A program made the translations under genes and the position numbers. A stretch of DNA of 15,321 bases. Source: an uncultured Oscillospiraceae bacterium. Its GTDB lineage: Bacteria; Bacillota_A; Clostridia; Oscillospirales; Oscillospiraceae. The number at the start of each line of letters is the position of its first letter. The first letter of the stretch is position 1. Location of the stretch: NCBI GenBank assembly GCA_900757695.1, contig CAAEOU010000159.1:1-15321 (forward strand), read 5' to 3'. The notes under the pieces were generated by a model. That model was not told the DNA's origin. It saw only the letters and a program-made list of their open reading frames with translations, and made no database searches. Shown here piece after piece: positions 7,301 to 13,817 of this stretch.

Positions 7301-7701
7301 CAGCTGTTCCTTTCAAATACATGACCGCAGCACTTGCAGGTGATGCGGATATGCCCCTTTCCCTTGGGTACCCGCAAAACGGTGCCGCACTGGGGGCATT
7401 TGAAAAAGCAATACAGATTCTTTTGCCGGCGGCGGGCTTTGATCCGGCCGGAAATGGCCGTCAGGGGCGCAATCTTCTGGAGATACCACTGGTTCTCCGC
7501 ACGGCGGCGGGCAACGTTCCGGCTGAAAATGCGGAAATAGCAGAGAATCAGGCAGAGCAGCGCCAACAGCCAGAGCACGGAGCTGGCGGTGCCCTTTAGG
7601 AACATGGCAACGATCAAAAGAATACAGGCCGAACCGCTGGCGGTCATGGAAAGAGCGTCAGGGCCGTTGCGCCCGGAAAGAAATGGTTTTTTCCTTCTCA
7701 T
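7300..7701 (-). CDS. Small membrane protein with C-terminal zinc ribbon
   Basis: A 133-residue protein of unknown function. A basic N-terminus (MRRKKPF) leads into two hydrophobic segments (about residues 20-60), followed by a basic linker rich in Arg/Lys and a C-terminal zinc-ribbon: CPQC, 14-residue spacer, CKCC, ending HVFERNS. The ribbon would lie in the cytoplasm if both segments span the membrane as a hairpin. ATG at 7701 is chosen over an upstream GTG at 7728 because an AGGTGAGG-type ribosome binding site lies just before it. It is the first gene of the operon with DUF5685, J-domain and GrpE genes. Possible roles are membrane docking of the chaperone partners or nucleic-acid binding; neither is shown. 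Confidence 0.75.
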   Translation of the reverse strand: MRRKKPFLSGRNGPDALSMTASGSACILLIVAMFLKGTASSVLWLLALLCLILCYFRIFSRNVARRRAENQWYLQKIAPLTAISGRIKARRRQKNLYCFFKCPQCGTVLRVPKGKGHIRITCKCCGHVFERNS

Positions 7702-7742
7702 ATGCCTCACCTGCCTTCCTGCTGCCAAAATTTCTTAGTCTC

Positions 7743-7751
7743 ATAGTAGCA
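7743..7751 (-). promoter_or_regulatory. Possible extended -10 promoter of the chaperone operon
   Basis: On the minus strand TGCTACTAT (7751-7743) matches an extended -10 (TGnTAnnAT) about 42 bases before the first ATG. No good -35 is present at 17 bases, so support is limited. Confidence 0.3.
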
Positions 7752-7821
7752 GGCGAATATGAACAGGATATAAACAGCGGGAAATTTTTTTCGTTTCGAA
7801 TTGGAATCTTTCCCCACTGTG

Positions 7822-7850
7822 TTTACAAGGACGGACGGGAATGGTATAAT
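7822..7850 (+). promoter_or_regulatory. Strong sigma-A-type promoter of the transhydroxylase operon
   Basis: TTTACA (7822-7827), a 17-base spacer and a perfect TATAAT (7845-7850), the latter preceded by TGG so that it is also an extended -10. Transcription would start near 7857, giving a leader of about 208 bases before the first gene. Confidence 0.75.
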
Positions 7851-7914
7851 GCGAATAAACCGAAATGGGGCACCAAAAATCTATGATTTTGTGCAGAATA
7901 ACGGGAAAAGGGCC

Positions 7915-7967
7915 TTGACTCTGGTACAATACCATGGTTTAGAATAAGGCAAGATGCAATACCGTGG
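7915..7967 (+). promoter_or_regulatory. Second promoter-like segment with direct and inverted repeats
   Basis: TTGACT (7915-7920) and TAGAAT (7940-7945) are 19 bases apart, a spacing used by MerR-type activated promoters, and the spacer holds TGGTA-CAA-TACCA (7922-7934). The word CAATACCRTGG occurs twice, at 7927-7937 and 7957-7967, exactly 30 bases apart. TGGTACAAT (7922-7930) could also act as an extended -10 and resembles TGGTATAAT of the upstream promoter. Confidence 0.4.
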
Positions 7968-7988
7968 AGTTACTACGGCATTTTGCAG

Positions 7989-8040
7989 CGGCCCATTGGG
8001 TTCCGAAGGGCCGGGTCTTCCGATTCCGGAGCACCGGCCT
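7989..8040 (+). promoter_or_regulatory. Structured leader with mutually exclusive stems
   Basis: CGGCCC (7989-7994) can pair with GGGCCG (8008-8013), while GGCCGG (8009-8014) can pair with CCGGCC (8034-8039) around an inner CTTCCG/CGGAG helix. Both use 8009-8013, so only one can form. The second stem ends 10 bases before the ribosome binding site of the first gene; no U-tract follows. It does not match a riboswitch I can name. Confidence 0.35.
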
Positions 8041-8064
8041 GGCAGGAAAGTGAGGTGGAAATCA

Positions 8065-8529
8065 ATGAGTGAAGAGAAAAAGGTCCGGCACAGCCGTGAC
8101 AGAGACCGGCGGGAGAATCACGACAACGATGTGGAGCTCCGGCCCATGGAAAAGGACGGCGACAAGCTCTTAAAGGCGCTGGACGACGGAAAGATCGCAG
8201 CCATTCAGTCCGGTCTTGAAATCATGTACGTCTTTATCATGCGCCATGACTACCGCTGCTTCATCCATAAGATGGACGCAGAGGAGGGGCGGCAGAAGGC
8301 GTTCCCGGTGAATGAGCGCAACCGTGCCATGTTCAAGAATCTGGCTTCGCTGGCAGACGGCCTTTTTGAGATCACCCCCAAGGGCCATATGAACCCCTTA
8401 GGCGCCATGGTGGCGGCGGAGCGGGGCATCATCGCATATCTGGACGCAACCGGACAGCTGCCTGCTGAGGATCAGGACTTTATGAGCTGGCAGGAGGCTG
8501 CCGGAAAAGAACATACAGAGGGAGGCTAA
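8065..8529 (+). CDS. Unknown 154-aa protein, first gene of the transhydroxylase operon
   Basis: I do not recognise this protein. The N-terminal 35 residues are very charged and probably disordered (KKVRHSRDRDRRENHDNDVE). The middle (about 45-120) looks like a compact alpha domain with FIMRHDYRCFIHKMDAEEG and a helix pair ending in GAMVAAERGIIAYLDATGQL. It has a single Cys, no membrane segment and no signal peptide. ATG at 8065 has GAGGTGG 6 bases upstream. It lies 3 bases ahead of the next small gene and begins a same-strand series of seven genes ending with the transhydroxylase small subunit, so a role in that enzyme's maturation, regulation or substrate handling is a guess from context only. 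Confidence 0.75.
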   Translation: MSEEKKVRHSRDRDRRENHDNDVELRPMEKDGDKLLKALDDGKIAAIQSGLEIMYVFIMRHDYRCFIHKMDAEEGRQKAFPVNERNRAMFKNLASLADGLFEITPKGHMNPLGAMVAAERGIIAYLDATGQLPAEDQDFMSWQEAAGKEHTEGG

Positions 8530-8532
8530 AAC

Positions 8533-8730
8533 TTGAAAACCTATAAGTTTGTCTGTAGAAGTACCCGGCGCGGCTTCACCGAGTGGGCCAGCGTCATGGA
8601 GGACGGCGTAGAGGTACGCCGGATCGACCGGGACGTATGGCAGGAGACTGTCCGCCAGTTCCGGGAGCGGGTGGGCGCACAGCTGGAGGCCGAGGGCTAT
8701 CAGCTGGCCGAGCATCAGTATACACTCTGA
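8533..8730 (+). CDS. Unknown 65-aa protein
   Basis: A small basic/acidic protein that I do not recognise. It starts with TTG at 8533, 7 bases after a GAGGGAGG ribosome binding site overlapping the end of the previous gene, and only 3 bases after that gene's stop, which argues that it is real and translationally coupled. The sequence suggests a short beta hairpin (KTYKFVCRS, ASVMEDGVEVRRID) followed by one amphipathic helix (VWQETVRQFRERVGAQLEAEG). There is one cysteine (C8). It might be a subunit or an interaction partner of its neighbours. Confidence 0.65.
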   Translation: MKTYKFVCRSTRRGFTEWASVMEDGVEVRRIDRDVWQETVRQFRERVGAQLEAEGYQLAEHQYTL

Positions 8731-8754
8731 TTTTTACGGAAGAAGGTGCATAGA

Positions 8755-9219
8755 ATGACAGAGATTTCTCTTCTGATCCAGCATCATGCGGGCCCCACCG
8801 GTGATGTGCTGGTATGTCAGCGGCCCGACGGCGTCTGGGAACTGCCCAAGGGCTACATTCGTGTCAATGAGACACCGGAAACTGCCGTGCAGCGCACTGC
8901 ATGGGAGACCGTGGGCGTTCAGGCCAAGGCCGGGAAGCTCATTACACAGGGAAAGAAGTATAAGAAGGACGGAACCGTAGAGCACATTCCCTGCGGCAAC
9001 ATCACCCACAACACCCATACCAAATGCGATGAGCACTGGTACTATGAGGCAGTGGACGTCTATCAGGAGGAGCCCAAGGCCGGTGCCTACAGCGCATTCC
9101 AGTGGGTGCATCCCTCCGAGCTGGGGACGGTGGCTCTTCAGGGGGACGATCAGGCGTTCCTCCAGAAGTATGATCCGTGGATCAATGGACGCACCATTCC
9201 CGATGTGCGGATGTATTAA
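8755..9219 (+). CDS. Nudix-fold protein with a degenerate Nudix box
   Basis: A 154-residue protein with the overall layout of a Nudix hydrolase: an N-terminal strand (ISLLIQHHAG), VWELPKGYI as the lead into the box, and a C-terminal WVHPSEL typical of the family. The Nudix box (Gx5Ex7REUxEExGU) runs G33, E39, R47, then T48, A49, E51, T52, G54, V55: two of the three metal-binding glutamates of the RExxEE core are Thr, and only E51 remains. Ordinary diphosphate hydrolysis is therefore doubtful; ligand sensing, as in Nudix-domain regulators, or a changed chemistry is possible. ATG at 8755 is preferred over GTG at 8746, which would overlap the AGAAGG ribosome binding site. It is the third gene of the operon. 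Confidence 0.75.
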   Translation: MTEISLLIQHHAGPTGDVLVCQRPDGVWELPKGYIRVNETPETAVQRTAWETVGVQAKAGKLITQGKKYKKDGTVEHIPCGNITHNTHTKCDEHWYYEAVDVYQEEPKAGAYSAFQWVHPSELGTVALQGDDQAFLQKYDPWINGRTIPDVRMY

Positions 9220-9230
9220 GGAGGGGCACC

Positions 9231-9530
9231 ATGAAAAAGTATTATTGCGAGGCCCAGAAGAAGCAGCTGGAAAAGCCCACGGAGCCGAAATACGTTTTCT
9301 GCACCACGGCAAAGTGCTTTGTTCTGGCAGAGAATGACGACGACGCCATCCAAAAGGCTGCGGCGGAATTCCGGGAGATGTACCACGGCACCGGCACGGT
9401 GCTGGGGAAGATCCGGATCACCAAGTCTGTGGAGCTTCCTGTAGACTGGAGCTATGGCGAGGGCGAAGCTGCAAAACCCGGCGATCAGGACGCCATGGAT
9501 GCGCTGATTGCCCATAACGTGATCCGATAA
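9231..9530 (+). CDS. Unknown 99-aa protein
   Basis: Not recognised. It starts at ATG 9231 after AAGGAGGGG (spacing about 4-6). Three cysteines (C6, C24, C29) lie in the N-terminal third, in YYCEAQKKQ and YVFCTTAKCFVLAEN; they could bind metal but do not form a standard motif. An alpha helix (DDDAIQKAAAEFREMYHGTG) and a beta strand (VLGKIRITKSVEL) follow, and the end is acidic. There are no membrane segments. It is separated from its neighbours by 11 and 14 bases. Function unknown; membership in the transhydroxylase operon is the only clue. Confidence 0.7.
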   Translation: MKKYYCEAQKKQLEKPTEPKYVFCTTAKCFVLAENDDDAIQKAAAEFREMYHGTGTVLGKIRITKSVELPVDWSYGEGEAAKPGDQDAMDALIAHNVIR

Positions 9531-9544
9531 GAGGAGGAAGCAGG

Positions 9545-10066
9545 ATGGATCTTGTGAAAAAATATGTGCTCCGGCTGCCCGACGGTGTAAAGACCGTGGA
9601 GAAGCAGGAGATCGTGGATCGGGTGAAGGAGATCCTGAAGGATCATCCCAGTGAGCATATGAACGCCTATCGGGTCTGGTATGAGGGCTTCGAGGGCTGC
9701 GGTATGCCCGGCACCGATGTATACGATGTGATCGTGGAGACCATGCGCTCCATGCCCGAGGACTGGAAGGACATCGGCCCCATGCGGATGGAAAAGTACG
9801 GCGTCATTGACCCCACCTTCCTGAACCTCCACTATGCCACCGCCCAGAAGCGGGCAGACGCCCCCGGCGGCCCCGTGGAGATGCTGCTGCACCAGTTCCA
9901 TGCAGGCAAGCACTATCAGGGCCCCGATGGCCGTGTGTTCTGGATCCCGGTGATCGAGGACTTTGATATGCGCTGCTTTGAGCGCAGGGATGGAAAATAT
10001 GTGGGCACCATGGTGGAGATCGACCCCAGAAGCGACTATGCCCGCCAGATGATCGAAGTGAAGTAA
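9545..10066 (+). CDS. Unknown 173-aa protein directly upstream of the transhydroxylase
   Basis: Not recognised. It is soluble, mixed alpha/beta, with notable segments YRVWYEGFEGCGMPG (about 40-54), MRSMPEDWKDIGPMRMEKYG, LLHQFHAGKHYQGPDGRVFW and a Tyr/Arg-rich end. The His and Tyr residues of HQFHAGKHY could form a ligand site. The ATG is preceded by AAGAGGAGGAAG. It ends 15 bases before the large subunit gene, and its codon use is already the C-ending, CGC/CGT-rich type of the subunit genes, suggesting comparable expression. An enzyme-specific chaperone for molybdopterin insertion, an accessory subunit, or an enzyme handling the tetrahydroxybenzene co-substrate are all possible; none is demonstrated. 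Confidence 0.75.
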   Translation: MDLVKKYVLRLPDGVKTVEKQEIVDRVKEILKDHPSEHMNAYRVWYEGFEGCGMPGTDVYDVIVETMRSMPEDWKDIGPMRMEKYGVIDPTFLNLHYATAQKRADAPGGPVEMLLHQFHAGKHYQGPDGRVFWIPVIEDFDMRCFERRDGKYVGTMVEIDPRSDYARQMIEVK

Positions 10067-10081
10067 GGAGGACTGCACATT

Positions 10082-12832
10082 ATGGAAAAAATACCTATGC
10101 GTTCCGACTCCAAGAAGGAGCGTATTACCCACAGCGTCTGCGTTGGCGGCCCCATGACCCTTCACACCATCGATGGCGTGATCCGCCGTGTTCGCCCCAT
10201 TGTGCTGACAGACGATGACCCCGCAGGCTGGGTGATTAAGGCCCGGGGCAAGGAATATACCCCCCAGAGAAAGACCACCATGAGCCTGCTGGGCTACTGC
10301 GAGCGGGATAAAACCTATGCCTATGACCGCCTGAAGTACCCCATGATCCGGGAGGACTTTGTAGAGACCCCCGACGGCAAGAACCGCAACACCGAGAACC
10401 GTGGTAAGTCCGGCTACCGCCGTGCCTCCTGGGATGAGGCCCTGAGCCTTGTGGCCAGAGAGATCAAGCGTCTCCAGAAGACCTACGGCAAGGAGACCAT
10501 CACCGCATGTACCTCCTCCCACCACTCCTGGGGACTGGTAGGCTATAAGATCTCCCTGTTTAAGCGCTTCTTCTCCATGATGGGCTATACCCGTATTGCC
10601 GATAACCCGGACTCCTGGGAGGGCTTCCACTGGGGCACCCCCCATTCCTACGGCTACTATTGGCGTCTGGGCGGCCCCGAGCCCTATGATATGCTGGAGA
10701 TGGCCATGCAGAATACCGAGACCATCGTCTGCTGGTCCACGGACCCCGATACCAGCCGCGGCGGCTACTCCGCACAGGAGTCTGCTCTGTGGCGCTGGTG
10801 GATGAAGGAGATGGGCATCCAGTTCATCTACATCGATCCCTTCAATAACTACACCTCTGTGAAGCACGCCGACAAGTGGATCGGCCCCCGGATGGGCACC
10901 GATGCCGCACTGCTGGAGGCCATTGCCTATGTGTGGATCACCGAGGGTACCTATGATAAGGAATATGTGGCACAGCATGGCCACCGGTTTGAGGAGTTCA
11001 AGAACCACATCCTTGGCCTTGGCCCCGATGGCACGCCGAAGACCCCCAAGTGGGCCTCTGAGCTGAGCCTGGTTCCCGCCATGGACATCAAGGCCATTGC
11101 CCGCCGCTGGGCAAACTCCGTGACCACCGGCGGCTCCGGCATGCGCGGCGGCTTCGGCGGCGCCTGCCGTCACTCCAACGGCACCGAGTATGCCCGTCTG
11201 ATGACGCTGCTGTTTGCCATGCAGGGCATGGGCAAGCCCGGCCGTGCCTTCTGGAGCCCCGCCTGCGGCGGCCCCATGAACTATAACTTCTGGTTCGGCG
11301 GCTATTCCGATCCCCTGTCCTCCATTGCCGGTGCGCCCATCTGCGATGATGTGCCCGTGAACTCCGTGGAGCAGGTGCTCTACCGTACCAACGTGCCCGA
11401 TGCCATTCTGGACGGCCACTATGAGTGGTACGGCGAAGGCTTCTGCGGCGGCGGCGTGGATCAGGAGTTTACCCGCCATGTATACCCCGCACCCGGCTAC
11501 AATAAGGTTCACTGCTTCTGGCGTTACGGTGGTTCCTTCTTCGGCACCATGCTGGACACCAACAAGTGGGCCAAGATGTACAAGAGCCCCGAGCTGGAGT
11601 TCGTCATCAATCAGGACATCTATATGACCCCCGAGACCCGTCATGCGGACGTGATCCTCCCGGCCTGCACCAACCTGGAGCGTGTGGACATCGGTGAGGT
11701 GGGCAACTCCGGCAACGGCGGCTACTGCTCCCACTCTCAGACCGGCAACTCCTGGCAGGTCATCGTCTATCAGGATAAGGCCATTGAGCCCATGTGGGAT
11801 TCCCGTTCCGACTTCTGGATCTTCTCTCAGGTGGCAGCACGTCTGGGCTGGGGCGAGCGCTTTACCGAGGGCCGCACCGAGGAAGAGTGGGCCAAGCGCT
11901 TCTGGCAGTTCTCCGATCTGCCCAAGCACATCTCCTGGGAGGACTTCAAGAAGAAGGGCTACTACATCCCGCCGGTGTCCTACCATGAGGAGGACAAGGA
12001 TCCCAAGACCGGCCTCTATGAGAACTGGGATCGTTATCCCGGCTTCCAGTGGTTTGCGGAGAACCGTCCCTGCGATACCATGAACCATAAGGTCTTCCAG
12101 GAGGAGGGCAAGCTGGGCACCTTCTCCGGTAAGTTTGAGTTCGTGTCCGAGTCCCTGACCTACTGGGCGCCCGACGACGAGGCCCGCCGTCCCATTCCCC
12201 AGTATCAGGATTCCTGGGAGGGCTTCAAGAGCCTGTCTGCGGACAAGTATCCCTTCGGCCTGATCTCGCCCCATCCCCGGTTTGACTACCATACCCACTA
12301 TCAGCAGCACGCCAAGTGGCTGTGGGAGATCCCCAAGAACCGTCAGATCATCAATGGCAACCCCTATCTGGTCTGCCACATCAACCACAAGCTGGCGGAG
12401 CAGAAGGGCATCAAGGACGGCGACGTGGTACGGCTGTTCAATGACCGCGGCAGCTGCCTGATGGTGGCCCGTGTCACCTACCGCCTGTATCCGGAGACCA
12501 TCCATGCCTACACCTCCTCCGGTATCTATAACCCCATTGAGTACGGCGTTTATAAGAGCTGGGACAAGGGCGGCAGCATCAATGTGCTGACTCCCGGCCG
12601 CCTCATCGGCGACTATGTGCCCGCCATGGCACCCTACAGCTGCAACATCGACATCGAAAAGTGCGAGCCGGATCCCAACTATGGTCAGGGCTTTGAGCAC
12701 ATCCTCGACGAGGTGGACAAGCAGCAGCTGGAGACCGAGCGTCCTGTCCGTACTTCCATGGAAGCCGACATGCTCTTCGGCGAAAAGGAGCAGTGGCTCC
12801 GTGAGCAGCTTGCGAAGAAGGAGGCAATCTGA
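10082..12832 (+). CDS. athL: Pyrogallol-phloroglucinol transhydroxylase-type molybdopterin large subunit
   Basis: A 916-residue member of the DMSO-reductase family, recognisably co-linear with the large subunit of Pelobacter acidigallici transhydroxylase (about 875), which moves a hydroxyl between pyrogallol and 1,2,3,5-tetrahydroxybenzene to give phloroglucinol. It has no Tat signal and no N-terminal CxxCxxxC cluster motif, as in that enzyme. Aligned by eye, active-site residues (Pelobacter numbering from memory) are kept: His144 (H147, in SSHHSWGLVGY), Tyr152 (Y155), Asp174 (D177), the Mo-ligand Ser175 (S178, in NPDSWEG) and Tyr404 (Y408). Trp354 is Phe (F358, in GGFGGACR), and the Cys557/Tyr560 loop appears longer (GNSGNGGY, 541-548). 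Bis-molybdopterin-guanine-dinucleotide is the expected cofactor. ATG at 10082 follows AGGAGG. The small subunit gene starts 2 bases after the stop. A related catechol dehydroxylase or a different polyhydroxybenzene substrate cannot be excluded. Confidence 0.9.
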   Translation: MEKIPMRSDSKKERITHSVCVGGPMTLHTIDGVIRRVRPIVLTDDDPAGWVIKARGKEYTPQRKTTMSLLGYCERDKTYAYDRLKYPMIREDFVETPDGKNRNTENRGKSGYRRASWDEALSLVAREIKRLQKTYGKETITACTSSHHSWGLVGYKISLFKRFFSMMGYTRIADNPDSWEGFHWGTPHSYGYYWRLGGPEPYDMLEMAMQNTETIVCWSTDPDTSRGGYSAQESALWRWWMKEMGIQFIYIDPFNNYTSVKHADKWIGPRMGTDAALLEAIAYVWITEGTYDKEYVAQHGHRFEEFKNHILGLGPDGTPKTPKWASELSLVPAMDIKAIARRWANSVTTGGSGMRGGFGGACRHSNGTEYARLMTLLFAMQGMGKPGRAFWSPACGGPMNYNFWFGGYSDPLSSIAGAPICDDVPVNSVEQVLYRTNVPDAILDGHYEWYGEGFCGGGVDQEFTRHVYPAPGYNKVHCFWRYGGSFFGTMLDTNKWAKMYKSPELEFVINQDIYMTPETRHADVILPACTNLERVDIGEVGNSGNGGYCSHSQTGNSWQVIVYQDKAIEPMWDSRSDFWIFSQVAARLGWGERFTEGRTEEEWAKRFWQFSDLPKHISWEDFKKKGYYIPPVSYHEEDKDPKTGLYENWDRYPGFQWFAENRPCDTMNHKVFQEEGKLGTFSGKFEFVSESLTYWAPDDEARRPIPQYQDSWEGFKSLSADKYPFGLISPHPRFDYHTHYQQHAKWLWEIPKNRQIINGNPYLVCHINHKLAEQKGIKDGDVVRLFNDRGSCLMVARVTYRLYPETIHAYTSSGIYNPIEYGVYKSWDKGGSINVLTPGRLIGDYVPAMAPYSCNIDIEKCEPDPNYGQGFEHILDEVDKQQLETERPVRTSMEADMLFGEKEQWLREQLAKKEAI

Positions 12833-12834
12833 TT

Positions 12835-13707
12835 ATGCTGAAACACCCCATGAAAAAGCCCGGCATTGCCGTGAACTCCGCCCGGTGCATGGCCTGCTAC
12901 GCCTGCTTTATGGCCTGCAAGGACGAGCACTGCGGCTGGGATACCGACCTGAGCAAATCTCAGCCTGAGATGGGTCAGTACTGGATGAACATTAAGGAGT
13001 GGGAGCGTGGCGACAACGAGCGCCATATCAAGACTGCTACCGTTCCCACGCCCTGCTCCCACTGCGACAACCCCGCCTGCATGGCGGCAGCCAAGGACGG
13101 CGCAGTTTACAAGCGCCCCGACGGCATTGTGATCGTAGACCCGGAGAAGTCCAAGGGACAGAAGCAGATCGTAGACGCCTGCCCCATCGGCGCCATCTAC
13201 TGGAACGAGGAGGAGCAGATCCCCCAGAAGTGCACCATGTGCGCAGAGCTGCTGGATGACCCCAACTATCCCGGCTTTGAGCCCCGCTGCGTGGAGGCAT
13301 GTCCCAACCAGGCACTGGTATTCGGCGATCTGGCCGATCCCGACAGTGAGATCAGCAAGCTCATTGCCGCCAACAAGGTCACTCAGCTCAAGGAGCTTGG
13401 GACCATGGGCTCCAGCGTGGTACATCTGAACATCCCCGGGAAGTTCCTGGCCGGAACCGTGGCCTACCCCGAGGAGCTGGAAGAGGTCTGCATCGGCGCC
13501 AAGGTCAAGGTCACCTGCAATGAATGCGGCGCTACCTATGAGACCGAGACCAACTGGGCCGGTGACTGGGAGGTAGAGGATCTGCCCGAGGGCAAGAGCT
13601 GGACGGTGGACATCACCTTCCCGGGCTTTAAGCCTGTATGCTATCAGGATCAGCGCACCGACCACGATCACTATGTAGGCATCACCTATCTGGAGCCTGC
13701 GGAATAA
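12835..13707 (+). CDS. athS: Transhydroxylase iron-sulfur small subunit (three [4Fe-4S] clusters)
   Basis: A 290-residue electron-transfer partner of the molybdenum subunit. Twelve cysteines match the pattern of the Pelobacter small subunit: C18, C21, C24, C28; C74, C77, C82; C116; C133, C136; C152, C156, enough for three cubane clusters. As in that protein, the second group lacks a fourth Cys (A86). Family-typical stretches are YWMNIKEWERG, DGAVYKRPDGIVIVDPEK and IYWNEEEQIPQKCTMC. From about residue 200 there is a beta-rich C-terminal domain (VTCNECGATYETETNWAGDW, LPEGKSWTVDI), corresponding to the transthyretin/Cna-B-like domain of transhydroxylase, which ordinary ferredoxin subunits lack. 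ATG at 12835 fits the GAAGGAGG ribosome binding site inside the athL end better than the ATG at 12850. There is no signal peptide, so the complex should be cytoplasmic. Confidence 0.92.
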   Translation: MLKHPMKKPGIAVNSARCMACYACFMACKDEHCGWDTDLSKSQPEMGQYWMNIKEWERGDNERHIKTATVPTPCSHCDNPACMAAAKDGAVYKRPDGIVIVDPEKSKGQKQIVDACPIGAIYWNEEEQIPQKCTMCAELLDDPNYPGFEPRCVEACPNQALVFGDLADPDSEISKLIAANKVTQLKELGTMGSSVVHLNIPGKFLAGTVAYPEELEEVCIGAKVKVTCNECGATYETETNWAGDWEVEDLPEGKSWTVDITFPGFKPVCYQDQRTDHDHYVGITYLEPAE

Positions 13708-13718
13708 CACGATCCAAT

Positions 13719-13751
13719 GGTCCCTCCCGCAGCGCCGCTGCGGGAGGGACC
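13719..13751 (+). terminator. Perfect 16-bp hairpin after athS
   Basis: GGTCCCTCCCGCAGCG (13719-13734) and CGCTGCGGGAGGGACC (13736-13751) are exact complements with one base between them. There is no U-tract, so it may act as a factor-assisted terminator, an mRNA 3' stabiliser, or a processing site between athLS and the thiolase gene. Confidence 0.55.
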
Positions 13752-13817
13752 TGAAGGGGACTTCCGGCACGGCTCCTTGCGCTGCCTGTCGAATCAGGGA
13801 GAGGCGGCGGAAGGAGC

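Larger units (their letters stand above)
7702..8064. other. Divergent control region between the chaperone and transhydroxylase operons
   Basis: This 363-base gap carries the minus-strand extended -10 (7743-7751), a near-consensus plus-strand promoter (7822-7850), a second promoter-like segment with a direct repeat (7915-7967) and a GC-rich leader able to form alternative stems (7989-8040). An ATG at 7954 opens an in-frame extension of the next gene but has no convincing ribosome binding site. Confidence 0.6.

Noticed and set aside
7954..8064. N-terminal extension of the first operon gene from ATG 7954
   Set aside because: There is no good ribosome binding site, the translation is unlike the rest, and it overlaps the direct repeat and structured leader; ATG 8065 has GAGGTGG at proper spacing.
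7850..8064. Molybdenum-cofactor riboswitch in the athL operon leader
   Set aside because: The leader is structured and the context is tempting, but I could not match the conserved core of that class by eye; a covariance-model search would decide.
9485..12700. Very long open frame on the minus strand opposite athL
   Set aside because: It is antisense to a strongly recognised gene, rich in Gly/Ala/His/Leu with no family motifs, and arises from the C-ending codon bias of the plus-strand genes.
10082..12832. Calling the large subunit a gut catechol dehydroxylase
   Set aside because: Those enzymes as I know them carry Tat signals and act outside the cytoplasm; this protein has none and matches the transhydroxylase segments and a three-cluster, beta-domain small subunit. 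It is kept as an alternative only.
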